A DNA stretch of 64,000 nucleotides from Bacillus sp. OK048 (GTDB lineage Bacteria > Bacillota > Bacilli > Bacillales > Cytobacillaceae). Below, in pieces: positions 19,436-28,725 of the stretch. Location of the stretch: contig NZ_FNHN01000003.1 in assembly GCF_900103525.1 (NCBI RefSeq), positions 372,001 through 436,000 on the forward strand, in the 5' to 3' direction. Positions within the stretch are counted from its first letter, which is position 1. Each line of letters begins with the position of its first letter. A model generated the notes under the pieces. That model made no database searches, had not been told where the DNA came from, and was given only the letters and a program-made list of their open reading frames with translations. The translations under genes were made by a program, and so were the position numbers.

Positions 19436-20489
19436 TTATACTACGCTGACTGTATGACTTAGTATCTATACCCCTTTGCGTTAGCCAATGATGCATATGG
19501 CCAGAAATGATTAAAGGAGCTCTTTGTAGTTCTTCAATAGATTTAGCACCTAAAGCAGTCATAATAATTTTCAATCCATAATGAAGTGACGATATTTCTT
19601 CGTATAGAGAATCCATCCCCTCTTCAACAAGGATATTAAGAAAGTAACCAGCAAAGCCGATGGCATTCGCCCCTATTGCAATGCCTTTAGCAATATCATA
19701 ACTTGAGGTAAATCCCCCAGATCCAATGATGGGGACAGTTGTAGACGCATGAGCTGCTTCTGAAATAGAAATTGCTGTAGGAATTCCCCATTGATTAAAA
19801 AACGCTTGTGATTTTTCACTGCGCTTGTTCTCTATTTCCGCAAAATTTGTGCCTCCAAAACCACCAACATCTACAGCAGAAACCCCGACAGATAAGAGAG
19901 ATTCTACCGTTTCTTTGGACATACCAAATCCAACCTCTTTAACAATTACAGGGATGTTTATTGTTTTGATAATCCCTTCTATTCTCTTTAGAGCACCAGA
20001 AAATTCCCTGTCTCCTTCAGGCATTGTCAGTTCTTGTATCACATTTAAGTGTACCTGCAGTGCATTGGCTTCTATCATTTCAACGGCTCTATTGGCTTGT
20101 TCTGGGGTTGCTTCGCTTCCTAAGTTGGCAATCAATACACCAGAAGGGTTTTCTTTTCTAACAATTTCATATGTATAACGTTCAGATTTATCTTTCAGTG
20201 CTGACATTTGTGACCCTACTGCCATGGCAAGTCCAGTTTCCCTTGCTACCTGTGCAAGTTGCTTATTAAGAGTATAAGTTTTCTCGCCTCCGCCACCTGT
20301 CATCGCATTGATAAAAATTGGCGAACTTAAAGAAAGTTCGCCGATTTTTTGGTGAAAGGTTACATCTGAAACATTCATGTTTGGTAAACATTGATGAATA
20401 AATTGGATATCATCTAATGAAGTTGATCGTTTTTGCCCTGTTTCCAAGGCATAACGAATATGGTCCCATTTCCGTTCAGATCTAGACAC
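19431..20489 (-). CDS. fni: Type 2 isopentenyl-diphosphate delta-isomerase
   Basis: This FMN- and NADPH-dependent enzyme interconverts isopentenyl and dimethylallyl diphosphate, feeding the hepS/hepT pathway. The 352 residues begin [13 protein letters not shown]. They include MTGGGGEKT (about 62-70) and AVGSQM near 92 for flavin binding, HLNVIQE near 147, VGGFGGTNF near 210 and PIIGSGG near 253. It starts 12 bases after ypfD and is probably co-transcribed with it. Confidence 0.95.
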   Translation of the reverse strand: MSRSERKWDHIRYALETGQKRSTSLDDIQFIHQCLPNMNVSDVTFHQKIGELSLSSPIFINAMTGGGGEKTYTLNKQLAQVARETGLAMAVGSQMSALKDKSERYTYEIVRKENPSGVLIANLGSEATPEQANRAVEMIEANALQVHLNVIQELTMPEGDREFSGALKRIEGIIKTINIPVIVKEVGFGMSKETVESLLSVGVSAVDVGGFGGTNFAEIENKRSEKSQAFFNQWGIPTAISISEAAHASTTVPIIGSGGFTSSYDIAKGIAIGANAIGFAGYFLNILVEEGMDSLYEEISSLHYGLKIIMTALGAKSIEELQRAPLIISGHMHHWLTQRGIDTKSYSQRSIK

Positions 20490-20501
20490 TAATTATCACC
20501 A

Positions 20502-21641
20502 TTATTTTCCTAAATTCTTTAATTTATCGCCAATCATTTCCCCAAGTTGAAATCCTTTAGATTCTTCAGGAAGTTCGTAATCAAAGTTTTCTTCTACATC
20601 CTTTTCTAAAAGATCCTTTATGCTTAGAGAAATTCTCTGTTCCTGTTCATTAGCATCAAGAACTTTAACTAGTACTTCCTGTCCTTCCTTCAATACCTCA
20701 TGAGGAGTTCCAATGTGCTTGTGAGCAATTTGAGAGATATGAACAAGGCCTTCAACGCCAGGGAAAACTTCCACAAAGGCACCATAGGAAACTAATCTTT
20801 TTACGGTTCCAGTTAACGAACTGCCCTTTGGTGCTTTTTCAGCTATATTAGACCATGGTCCTGGCTGTGTTTCTTTTATTGAAAGAGATATTCTTTCATT
20901 ATCATGATCCACACTAAGCACTTTTACTTGTACTTTTTGACCTTCTTGAACTACATCCGATGGTTTATCAATATGTTGATAGGATAATTGGGAAATATGA
21001 ACAAGTCCATCAATACCACCAATATCAACAAAAGCTCCAAAATCTGTAATTCTTTGGACAGTACCATCAATAACCTGCCCAGGGTTGATTGTGCTTAGGA
21101 GATTTTTCTTGTATTTTCCTTTTTCTTCCTCTACCACTGCACGGTGTGATAGTATTAAACGATTCTTTTCTTTATCAAGTTCAACAATTTTAAAAGTTAA
21201 ATTTTTTCCTTTATAATCAGAAAAATCTTCCACAAAATGTGCTTCTACGAGAGATGCCGGGACAAATCCACGCACCCCAAGATCAACAACAAGACCGCCT
21301 TTTACTACATCTTTTACTTCAGTTTCAATTACTTCGCCACTATTGAAGAGGTTCTCGAGGTGTACCCAAGCTTTTTGAGCATCTACCCTCTTTTTGGAAA
21401 GAATCAGGGTATCCTCTTCGACTTTCGTTACTTCAAGATCTAATTGATCACCTTCAGAAACAACATCTGACGCTTTTTCGATATGCAAGCTGGAAAGCTC
21501 ACTAATTGGGATAATCCCATCATGTTTACTGTCTTGAACAGTAACAATTACCTGTTTTTCTTCTACCTTGGTAACTTGTCCAGTGACTTTATCTCCAATA
21601 GTATAATTTTTAACTTCAATTTGATTCATTTCTTCCGTCAT
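20502..21641 (-). CDS. ypfD: S1 RNA-binding domain protein (YpfD / RpsA homologue)
   Basis: There are four S1 repeats (about residues 15-85, 100-170, 187-256, 273-343). The third and fourth carry the typical GAFVDIGGIDGLVHIS and GAFVEVFPGVEGLVHIS cores. At 379 residues it resembles the four-domain B. subtilis YpfD rather than six-domain proteobacterial S1. An RNA-binding or translation-related role is expected from the fold; a role as a structural ribosomal protein is not established for this group. It lies downstream of plsC and cmk. Confidence 0.93.
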   Translation of the reverse strand: MTEEMNQIEVKNYTIGDKVTGQVTKVEEKQVIVTVQDSKHDGIIPISELSSLHIEKASDVVSEGDQLDLEVTKVEEDTLILSKKRVDAQKAWVHLENLFNSGEVIETEVKDVVKGGLVVDLGVRGFVPASLVEAHFVEDFSDYKGKNLTFKIVELDKEKNRLILSHRAVVEEEKGKYKKNLLSTINPGQVIDGTVQRITDFGAFVDIGGIDGLVHISQLSYQHIDKPSDVVQEGQKVQVKVLSVDHDNERISLSIKETQPGPWSNIAEKAPKGSSLTGTVKRLVSYGAFVEVFPGVEGLVHISQIAHKHIGTPHEVLKEGQEVLVKVLDANEQEQRISLSIKDLLEKDVEENFDYELPEESKGFQLGEMIGDKLKNLGK

Positions 21642-21763
21642 TATGTATTCCTCCTTAATCCATGTGTTACAAATTAAATATACATTTACAAAACGAATGA
21701 ATATTCTAATAAAGTCTCTTTTTATAAACTTCTTACAAATAGGTTATTTTGTCAAGCAGAAAC

Positions 21764-22345
21764 CTATCGTTGTTCTTTAATAAGTTTATGGATTTCTGAC
21801 ATAATTAATTCGGTTACCTCTTCGGCAGACGCTTTCTTGCTTCTCATTTCTTCCATTGAGATTGGTTTCCCATAAACAACTCTCAGTTTACTCAAACTTT
21901 TGTATGGTCCAATGATGGCGCAAGGAAGAACAACTGCATCAGTTCTTAATGCAAAAAAACCTGCCCCCGAAAGTCCTTTTCCAATTTCACCGGTTTTACT
22001 TCTTGTTCCTTCAGGAAAAAGCCCAAAAACATTTCCGTCTTTTAATACCTTTAATCCAGCCCTTAATGATTCCCTGTCCCCCTTACCCCTTTTTACTGGG
22101 AAAGCATTGCATTTTCTAACGATGTTACCTAAGACAGGAACTTTGAATATTTCTTCCTTAGCCATAAAATGGACAGGTCTTGGAGCAGTTATACCGACTA
22201 TTAGGGGATCAAAATTATGAATATGATTTGTGCAAAGGAGGACCCCTCCATCTTTTGGAAAATTCTCTAAACCACTTACTTCGACTCGATACCAAGGTTT
22301 AAAAATTGTTGAAACAACTGATCTAGCAAACGAATAAAACGTCAC
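21764..22345 (-). CDS. plsC: 1-acyl-sn-glycerol-3-phosphate acyltransferase
   Basis: It makes phosphatidic acid from lysophosphatidate at the membrane. The PlsC motif set is visible in 193 residues: NHIHNFDP (HX4D-type catalytic block, about 40-47), KRGKGDRES near 85 and [11 protein letters not shown] near 115-125. An N-terminal hydrophobic/basic segment may aid membrane association. The ATG overlaps the cmk stop by four bases (ATGA), implying coupling. B. subtilis lacks plsC at this locus, but other Bacillus carry cmk-plsC-ypfD. Confidence 0.9.
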   Translation of the reverse strand: MTFYSFARSVVSTIFKPWYRVEVSGLENFPKDGGVLLCTNHIHNFDPLIVGITAPRPVHFMAKEEIFKVPVLGNIVRKCNAFPVKRGKGDRESLRAGLKVLKDGNVFGLFPEGTRSKTGEIGKGLSGAGFFALRTDAVVLPCAIIGPYKSLSKLRVVYGKPISMEEMRSKKASAEEVTELIMSEIHKLIKEQR

Positions 22346-23022
22346 ACTTCTCCAATCCTTTCATGTACGAGAGCCATTATTTTTTCTACTACTTCTGGGA
22401 TTTTCAAAGTTGTGGTGTCAATTTCAATTGCATCGTCGGCCTTTTTTAAAGGTGCATACTCTCGTTCAGAATCTATTTTATCTCGACGGGCTATTTCTTC
22501 CATTAATTGTTCTAGGTTAGAAGAATAGCCTTTCTGAAGATTTTCCGTATGGCGTCTGACCGCTCTTTCCTCAACACTTGCAAGCAAGAAGATCTTTACT
22601 TCCGCATTAGGAAGCACATGTGTCCCTATATCCCTTCCATCCATTACAACACCTCCGTTACGAGCAAAGGATTGTTGCATCCTTACCATTTCTTCACGGA
22701 CTTTTTGGTGTCTAGCAACAAACGAAACCGAATTTGTCACTTCAGAAGAACGAATGGCTTCAGTTACTTCTTGACTATCAAGAAAAACCAATTGACCCTT
22801 TGGTGAAGGGAATAGTTCTAATTTTGTTACTAGCAGCGTTTCTAATAAAGAATTCTCATCTTCTAGATTAAGGTTGTTTACAATTGCTTTATAGGTTAAA
22901 GCACGATACATTGCCCCAGTATCTATATATATGTAGGATAACCTTTCCGCCACAACTTTTGCTACTGTACTTTTGCCGGCTGCAGCCGGACCATCAATGG
23001 CAATTGATAATTTTTTCTTCAT
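22342..23022 (-). CDS. cmk: Cytidylate kinase
   Basis: It phosphorylates CMP and dCMP. The 226 residues contain the P-loop GPAAAGKST (about 10-18), TGAMYRALT near 36-44, [10 protein letters not shown] near 132-141 and the R-rich lid [12 protein letters not shown] near 155. The start [12 protein letters not shown] is standard. It forms a unit with plsC, ypfD and fni. Confidence 0.96.
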   Translation of the reverse strand: MKKKLSIAIDGPAAAGKSTVAKVVAERLSYIYIDTGAMYRALTYKAIVNNLNLEDENSLLETLLVTKLELFPSPKGQLVFLDSQEVTEAIRSSEVTNSVSFVARHQKVREEMVRMQQSFARNGGVVMDGRDIGTHVLPNAEVKIFLLASVEERAVRRHTENLQKGYSSNLEQLMEEIARRDKIDSEREYAPLKKADDAIEIDTTTLKIPEVVEKIMALVHERIGEV

Positions 23023-23096
23023 AAATCCTCCTAATGTTTACTCATGGTAGTCTCGTACATCCTTCATTTTATTTTACCATAGATACTTTCCCCAAT

Positions 23097-23127
23097 AAGA
23101 AAAAAAAAGCAGAAACTCTGCTTTTTT
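23097..23127 (-). terminator. Intrinsic terminator of the sleB-ypeB-ypfB unit
   Basis: GCAGA/TCTGC arms extended by A/T pairs are followed by nine T on the minus strand. It lies just past the repeat element and upstream of cmk. Confidence 0.8.
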
Positions 23128-23161
23128 AAAAGATATTAAAGTATAAGTTTTTGAACTTAGA

Positions 23162-23318
23162 TTACTGTCCAGCTCCAGCGCCCTAACGGCTAGTGTCCTT
23201 CGCTCTCCGCCCTACGATAAGTCAACATCGAATCGCCTACGGCTCTTCGTGTTTCCTTTATCTCGGTTGGAGCGCTCCAGGCCATACGCCGCTGATCAGG
23301 GCGCTTGCGCTTTTCTTA
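23162..23318 (-). repeat. Full copy of the 157-bp interspersed repeat
   Basis: It is 157 bases long and differs from the copy at 30858-31014 at seven positions. It is GC-richer than its surroundings. In minus orientation it begins TAAGAAAAGCGC, whose TAA is the ypfB stop codon, and ends GACAGTAA. The terminal arms AGCGCCCT and AGGGCGCT are perfectly complementary. Internal hairpins include the palindrome TGGAGCGCTCCA and a CGAA-GCC / GGC-TTCG stem. It has no coding potential that I would accept. Confidence 0.95.
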
Positions 23319-23495
23319 ATTACCGTTAAATGTTTGAAGGATTTCAGTAAATGTATTCTCATTTACTCCCTCATATTTCGTTAGCTGCTCTAATTTCGGA
23401 AAAATATCTAACTGATGTAAAAATAGCTGTGCCAAAAATAGAAAGACAAATTGGATCAAAATTAACTTTATTAATATTCTTTCTATCATCTTCAT
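23316..23495 (-). CDS. ypfB: YpfB-like small membrane protein (DUF5359)
   Basis: This 59-residue gene starts MKMIERILIKLILIQ. It has one hydrophobic helix at about 6-27 and a polar tail, LEQLTKYEGVNENTFTEILQ, resembling B. subtilis YpfB, which occupies the same interval between cmk and ypeB. GGAGTGATGG lies upstream with rather long spacing, and the ATG two codons on is an alternative. Its stop codon is the first triplet of the repeat element. The PilZ gene ypfA, expected beside it, is absent. Function is unknown. Confidence 0.75.
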   Translation of the reverse strand: MKMIERILIKLILIQFVFLFLAQLFLHQLDIFPKLEQLTKYEGVNENTFTEILQTFNGN

Positions 23496-23565
23496 CTTTA
23501 ACCATCACTCCAATTTACCAATTATTACTATTATTGGAGTGATGGGATTGTTTTATTCTTCAACC

Positions 23566-24918
23566 CTAAATTACTGCGTCGTAAACTTCCTCAGCATTCT
23601 TTAACTTTTCTACTTCCTCTTCGACTCCATCGACAGCATTGATAAAGATTCTATAGGTATCATCATTAATGGTTCCTAAGAATTCATAGCATAAAACTTC
23701 CTTGTTTAGATCATTAACGATAATCGATTGTCTCTCTTCCATAATTTTAAAATTCGGATTTATCTTTTCACGGGCTTGTTCACTTGTTAACACTGGTTTT
23801 TCAACTTCCCTTGTATCGTTTAACGATTTTAAATATTCCTCCGCCGAGAATCCAATAATATTTCCATTATCCAGAGCTACTTCTACTTTTATCGCCTCAG
23901 AATAAATTCTTATATTGTTCTCACTGGTGACAAAATTAAAGACACCTGTGTTATCATATTGACTACTTTCAAAAAGCTCTAGATTTTTGTATCCATTATC
24001 TTTTAGAAATGTTGCAGCCTTAAGGTTGGCATCGTTTAAGCTAAGCTTTTGCTCGTTTACTTCTCGGTAATTAATAAACCAAATAGGATACCCTGCTTTT
24101 TTCGTAATATCCATACTTCCTTCTTGACCAGTATCCTTGTTTCTTATGGAAACACTATAAAAACCATAATCAGAACCCTTACCACTTTCTGTTACTTTTA
24201 CTTCTGCATTAGAATCGAATTTCATATACTTTTTCGCAATGCTAATCGCTTCTTTTTCAGAAATAGCTTTTCCTTTAATTTTTTTGAAATTATCATCCTT
24301 TTTTTGCATGTTAGCAAAAGTTGGCCCAAAATCACTTTCATCATAGCCTGTCACGGTTTTTTCAACTGTTTTAAAACCATCAATAATCGTATTATCTGTT
24401 GTTTCTTTTCCTGAAGCTAACGCTAGTTCAACATCCATCCAACGTAGATTATTTTTTAAAGCCATATGCTGCACTTTTCGCAGCTCTTTCTGAATATCAC
24501 CAGATTGCTTGTATAAAACCTTTAATGTTTCATATTCTTCCTCTGATAAAGGCTCTTTATCTAAATCTCTCACTGCAGTTTGATAACTAAACTTACCAAT
24601 CTTAGCCAAAAACTCTTCAGTTTTATTAAATGGAAGCAATGTTAGCGGTAGCTGTCCAACATTGCCATGGGCCTCTGATGTTAATCTCCAAACCTCTACT
24701 AACGAGGGTGACAAAGAATGCCTTGAGTTCATCGCAAGGGTTGTTCCAATTTTATCGTTAAGTAGGTCCACTTGATAGGTAAGATCATGAAAGGCTCGTT
24801 GATAATTATTTTCAGCATTTATCAAAATCGCATTTTTCTCCCGATGTTCTTGATATCCCCAGTAGGCTGTACCCGCAACACCTACAGCTAGAACACCGAT
24901 AATTATTCCTCTAATCAT
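23566..24918 (-). CDS. ypeB: Germination protein YpeB
   Basis: YpeB is a forespore-membrane protein required for stability and deposition of the cortex-lytic enzyme SleB. The 450 residues equal the B. subtilis length. An N-terminal membrane anchor (about 3-20) is followed by a helical domain and C-terminal PepSY-type repeats (ISEKEAISIAKKYM near 220, LNDANLKAATFLKDNGY near 300, LTSEQAREKI near 380). It follows sleB by 15 bases, the conserved bicistronic arrangement. Confidence 0.95.
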   Translation of the reverse strand: MIRGIIIGVLAVGVAGTAYWGYQEHREKNAILINAENNYQRAFHDLTYQVDLLNDKIGTTLAMNSRHSLSPSLVEVWRLTSEAHGNVGQLPLTLLPFNKTEEFLAKIGKFSYQTAVRDLDKEPLSEEEYETLKVLYKQSGDIQKELRKVQHMALKNNLRWMDVELALASGKETTDNTIIDGFKTVEKTVTGYDESDFGPTFANMQKKDDNFKKIKGKAISEKEAISIAKKYMKFDSNAEVKVTESGKGSDYGFYSVSIRNKDTGQEGSMDITKKAGYPIWFINYREVNEQKLSLNDANLKAATFLKDNGYKNLELFESSQYDNTGVFNFVTSENNIRIYSEAIKVEVALDNGNIIGFSAEEYLKSLNDTREVEKPVLTSEQAREKINPNFKIMEERQSIIVNDLNKEVLCYEFLGTINDDTYRIFINAVDGVEEEVEKLKNAEEVYDAVI

Positions 24919-24933
24919 CCAATCATCACCCCT

Positions 24934-25812
24934 CTATTCGCAAAAAATATGTTTACCAATTCGTTTAATTTGTGGTCTTGACCATATCCACTTACTTGTA
25001 GCAGTTACTGGGTTAAAATAGTAAAGGGCTTCACCCGTAGGATCTATTCCATTAATCGCATCTAATACTGCTTTCTTCGCTTGTTCATTCGGAGTAAGCC
25101 AAATTTGACCATCCGCAACAGCAGTGAACGCACCTGGTTCGAAAATAACTCCTGAAACCGTGTTTGGAAAAGATGCGCTATTTACCCGGTTTAGGATAAC
25201 AGCAGCTACTGCCACTTGACCAGTATAGGGCTCCCCTCTTGCTTCTCCATAAACAGCATTTGCCATTAATTGTATGTCATTACTTGAGAACCCTCCTGGA
25301 GTATTAGCAGCAGTTGGTTTCTGTGGCGTTGCTTTTGGGGCTGCCGGAGCCGGCGCTGCTGGAGCAGGTGCTCCTGGTTTTGGTTTTGCCGTATTAGAAG
25401 GAGCTTTTGGTGCTGGTGCAGTCTGCTTTTTTTTCTCAACCCCACCATAATGAGTAAATTTATTTCCTTTATTGATTTGTTCCTTTACGAATTGCTTATC
25501 ATATTTACTCGCTTTAACTAGTTTTGCTTTAGTCTCATTTCCCGCAAGGCCATCGATAGATAGTCCAAATTCATATTGGAAATTCCTTAGTGCCCAATAG
25601 GTGCTCCAGCCGAATACCCCATCAATTTTCTTGTTGTAAAACCCCAAATACTGGAGTCTTGATTGAAGCTCGATGACATCATCCCCAACCGCCCCTTGCT
25701 GAATAACCTGGTTTGAAAAAGCAAATGCCCTGTTATCTTCCATAAAAGTAAATGGCGTGATACAAAGGGAGAGCAAGATTGGAAAAGTAATTTTTACTAT
25801 TTTCTTCTTCAT
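24934..25812 (-). CDS. sleB: Spore cortex-lytic enzyme SleB
   Basis: This lytic transglycosylase depolymerises muramic-lactam cortex during germination. From MKKKIVKI (292 residues) it has a signal peptide to about residue 31, a peptidoglycan-binding repeat (QGAVGDDVIELQSRLQYLGF, about 38-57) and a low-complexity Pro/Ala linker (about 135-170). The catalytic domain follows: NAVYGEARGEPYTGQVAVAA, with the probable catalytic Glu in GEARGE. The frame begins nine codons earlier, but a GGGGG site fits ATG 25812. A SigG promoter is expected but not clearly visible. Confidence 0.95.
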   Translation of the reverse strand: MKKKIVKITFPILLSLCITPFTFMEDNRAFAFSNQVIQQGAVGDDVIELQSRLQYLGFYNKKIDGVFGWSTYWALRNFQYEFGLSIDGLAGNETKAKLVKASKYDKQFVKEQINKGNKFTHYGGVEKKKQTAPAPKAPSNTAKPKPGAPAPAAPAPAAPKATPQKPTAANTPGGFSSNDIQLMANAVYGEARGEPYTGQVAVAAVILNRVNSASFPNTVSGVIFEPGAFTAVADGQIWLTPNEQAKKAVLDAINGIDPTGEALYYFNPVTATSKWIWSRPQIKRIGKHIFCE

Positions 25813-25882
25813 GGTAAAGTACCCCCAGTTGTAAATCATTTTAGATTTAAGCCTATTTTTTGTTTAAATGGGAAATTTATTC

Positions 25883-25938
25883 AAAAAAAATCCCTTTCAT
25901 TTAAAATGAAGAGATTTTCTTCATTAAGAATGAAAGGA
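25883..25938 (-). terminator. Intrinsic terminator after prsW
   Basis: A long imperfect stem (CCTTTCATT/AATGAAAGG outer, ATGAAG/CTTCAT inner) is followed by eight T on the minus strand. It overlaps the last codons of prsW. Confidence 0.75.
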
Positions 25939-26613
25939 ATTTTGAGTTGAATACTGTTTTTTCTTATGGTTCATGGTTAATATTCTAGCCACTTTAACCT
26001 TTCTTAAGCCAAACCACCAAAGAAAGATCATAAAAGGTAAAATAATATATAACCAGTTTTCTTGTGAAATTAAAATATAATCATAAGAACCGTGAAGGAT
26101 GAAAGGTAAAGTTAAAGAAACGATCACCCATTTTGCTTTTTTTCCTTCGGTAAATTTTGCTTTACCAATGTAAAATCCCATAATCACTCCAAAAAGCGCA
26201 TGACTAGATACAGGAAGAAGCGCTCTTGCCATTGCATGTTCTATCCCATTGGCAATCAAATAAAAAATATTTTCAACGGTGGCAAAACCAAGTGATACTG
26301 CAACACCATATACAATACCATCAAATGGCTCATCAAATTCGACATGCTGGTAAATTGCATAGAAGAGAATAAACCATTTGAAAAACTCTTCGAGGAGGCT
26401 AGAAGCAAGAAATGCATCAATAAACCCAGATTTAATAATATTCTCGGTATCAAGTACATGCTGAATAAACATAATCGGAAACACCAAGAGAGCACCAAAC
26501 ATAAATGTTCGGAGTACTACAAATACAGGTTCTGATTCATATTCATCTTTTAAATAAAAATAACTTAACAAGGCCAGTCCGGGGGCAATACCGGCTGATA
26601 ATATTCCCAGCAT
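25924..26613 (-). CDS. prsW: PrsW family intramembrane protease
   Basis: PrsW performs site-1 cleavage of the anti-sigma factor RsiW in B. subtilis. This 229-residue multispanning protein has the family motif EEFFKW (EExxK, about 80-85), a second conserved segment [18 protein letters not shown] around 136-153, and HGSYDY near 180. These residues form the proposed membrane-embedded active site. It lies upstream of sleB as in B. subtilis (ypdC). Confidence 0.93.
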   Translation of the reverse strand: MLGILSAGIAPGLALLSYFYLKDEYESEPVFVVLRTFMFGALLVFPIMFIQHVLDTENIIKSGFIDAFLASSLLEEFFKWFILFYAIYQHVEFDEPFDGIVYGVAVSLGFATVENIFYLIANGIEHAMARALLPVSSHALFGVIMGFYIGKAKFTEGKKAKWVIVSLTLPFILHGSYDYILISQENWLYIILPFMIFLWWFGLRKVKVARILTMNHKKKQYSTQNSFHS

Positions 26614-26709
26614 GGATAATCCTCATTTCCCATCAATTCATATACTTTATCCTATCATGATATTGTCATTAATTAAATGAAAGATTATATCCATTTTATC
26701 ATTTGGCCA

Positions 26710-27666
26710 TTAAAAAATAATTTTCTTTACGCCACTGGCCAGTGCTACCGCTAATTTTATTCTCGCTTTTTTTGAATCATTATCACTGCCTAGAATTACA
26801 CCCTTTTTATATAAGTCATAAGCACTACCTTTATAATCATATGTAGTGTATACTGACCCTTCTTCCGCACTGGTTGTTATAACCAAGGCGATACCTTCTT
26901 TAAGTGATTTTTCTATTTCTTCCATCATTTCAGGCGCTACTTGACCACGCCCTACACCTTCAAGTACGATTCCTTTTACCCCTGACTCTCTAGCAGCCTT
27001 GATAAATTTCCCATCAGCACCAATATAGCATTTGATGATTTCTACTTGAGGTATGGGTGATTGAATAGCAAAATATTCTCGCCTTATTGGCTTTTGAAAG
27101 ATTTGCACCACATCATTATCGATAATGCCAAGATAGCCAAATCCAAAAACATTAAATCCCTGGATATTGGAGGCATGTTCTTTTTTAACATATCTCGCAG
27201 CAAATATTCGTTCATTGAACACGACAACAGCGCCTGCATTCCATAGATCCTCAGAACAAGCTGAATAAATAGCATGCCTTAGGTTTATGAAAACATCACT
27301 TCCTAATTCCTCTGGTGAGCGTTGGGATCCAGTTATGACCACTGGTCTTGGGTCACTAATCGTTAAATCAAGAAAATAAGCGGATTCCTCAAGGGTATCT
27401 GTACCATGGGTTATAACCACTCCAGAAACCTTATCATCCTCATAATACTTTTCAATTTTATTCTTTAATACAACTAAATCATCAAATGTTATATGGATAC
27501 TAGCCTTTTGAAACACCGATTCGATGACAACTTCAATATCATTAGGCAGATTGCATAATGCAACAAGCTCTTCCCCTGTTAATTCTCCTGAAGCTAATTT
27601 TCCTGAATCCTTATTTGGTTTACTGGCAATGGTTCCGCCAGTCGTTAACAGTACCACTTTTTTCAT
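26710..27666 (-). CDS. ansA: L-asparaginase
   Basis: It hydrolyses asparagine to aspartate and ammonia. The two catalytic Thr motifs are present in 318 residues: TGGTIAS (about 8-14) and HGTDTLEES (about 87-95), followed by VITGSQRSPEELGSD. No signal peptide is present, so a cytoplasmic enzyme is likely. The ATG abuts the ypdA stop codon (TAAATG), so it is probably co-expressed with ypdA. I assign the ansA symbol by family; B. subtilis ansA is at a different locus. Confidence 0.85.
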   Translation of the reverse strand: MKKVVLLTTGGTIASKPNKDSGKLASGELTGEELVALCNLPNDIEVVIESVFQKASIHITFDDLVVLKNKIEKYYEDDKVSGVVITHGTDTLEESAYFLDLTISDPRPVVITGSQRSPEELGSDVFINLRHAIYSACSEDLWNAGAVVVFNERIFAARYVKKEHASNIQGFNVFGFGYLGIIDNDVVQIFQKPIRREYFAIQSPIPQVEIIKCYIGADGKFIKAARESGVKGIVLEGVGRGQVAPEMMEEIEKSLKEGIALVITTSAEEGSVYTTYDYKGSAYDLYKKGVILGSDNDSKKARIKLAVALASGVKKIIF

Positions 27667-28644
27667 TTACTTTTCACCTATTATTCCTTTTTCTAGAATT
27701 GATTGTGCAATGAGGTCACCATGAAACCTGCCATTTTCAATAAATATTTCATTGGCATTATTTCCTGCAGCGATAACTCCTGCAATATAAATCCCCTCAA
27801 CATTCGTTTCCATCGAATGAGGATGAAAGAATGGTCTTCCCGATTCACCATCAATAACTATTCCCATATTTTTTAGGAATTCATGATCGGGATGATAACC
27901 AGTCATGGCAAAAACAAACTGATTATAGATGGACTTTTCTTCTTCATCTTTGGTATAGCGTACTTGATCCTCCGTTATTTCTATTATTTGGGAATTGAAT
28001 TCCATCTTAATGGTTCCATTTCGTACCAAGGATTCAAATTCTGGGAGAATCCAAGGCTTTATACTAGGTGAATATTCTTTACCACGGTATAGGACCGTTA
28101 CTCTAGCACCTGCTTTAACCAGTTCAAGGGCGGCGTCCACACTTGAATTCTTTCCACCTATTACGCAAACATCTTTGTCAAAAAAAGGATGAGCTTCTTT
28201 AAAATAATGAGACACCTTCGGCAAATCTTCTCCAGGGACATTCATAAAGTTAGGTTGGTCAAAGTAACCCGTTGCAATCACAACAAACATAGCTTGATAG
28301 GTCTGTTTATTGGTTATAATCTGGAAGCCTTTTTCTTCTTTATGCACCTCTAAAACATTTTCAAATGAATTTACTCGCAATTGTTTTCGTTTCACCACAT
28401 CCCGATAATAAACAAGGGCTTGGTTTCGTTTTGGTTTATAGCTTTCAGTAATAAATGGAACATCGCCGATTTCTAGCTTTTCACTTGTACTAAAAAATGT
28501 TTGATGGGTGGGATATTGATAAATGGCATTTACAACATTCTCTTTTTCAATAACGAGTGGGGACATTCCAATTTCCTTAAAGGCTATAGCAGCAGCTAAA
28601 CCGCATGGCCCCCCGCCGATAATAATAATATCTTCAATTTGCAA
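27667..28644 (-). CDS. ypdA: YpdA/Bdr bacillithiol disulfide reductase
   Basis: This FAD/NADPH-dependent reductase recycles oxidised bacillithiol. The 325 residues contain the FAD motif GGGPCGLAAA (about 10-19), NADPH motif VIGGKNSSVDAALE (about 167-180) and the ATG stretch VVIATGYFD near 125. The single Cys in GGGPCG is the conserved one characteristic of this family, which lacks a CxxC redox pair. It lies downstream of gudB, as in B. subtilis. Confidence 0.92.
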   Translation of the reverse strand: MQIEDIIIIGGGPCGLAAAIAFKEIGMSPLVIEKENVVNAIYQYPTHQTFFSTSEKLEIGDVPFITESYKPKRNQALVYYRDVVKRKQLRVNSFENVLEVHKEEKGFQIITNKQTYQAMFVVIATGYFDQPNFMNVPGEDLPKVSHYFKEAHPFFDKDVCVIGGKNSSVDAALELVKAGARVTVLYRGKEYSPSIKPWILPEFESLVRNGTIKMEFNSQIIEITEDQVRYTKDEEEKSIYNQFVFAMTGYHPDHEFLKNMGIVIDGESGRPFFHPHSMETNVEGIYIAGVIAAGNNANEIFIENGRFHGDLIAQSILEKGIIGEK

Positions 28645-28662
28645 ATTGATTAGCCCCTTTCC

Positions 28663-28697
28663 ATAAAAAAACTCCTACCTGAATAATGATAGGAGTT
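28663..28697 (-). terminator. Intrinsic terminator after gudB
   Basis: AACTCCTA/TAGGAGTT arms with a 12-nt loop are followed by a T run on the minus strand. Confidence 0.8.
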
Positions 28698-28725
28698 TTT
28701 TTATTATGTTTCAATAATAATGTTT

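Noticed and set aside
23193..23384. Plus-strand 63-codon frame across the interspersed repeat
   Set aside because: It is not preserved as a frame in the second repeat copy context and has no ribosome site; the repeat is better explained as structured non-coding DNA.
25266..25448. Gln/Leu-rich frame opposite the SleB linker frame
   Set aside because: It is an alternate reading of the low-complexity Pro/Ala linker of SleB.
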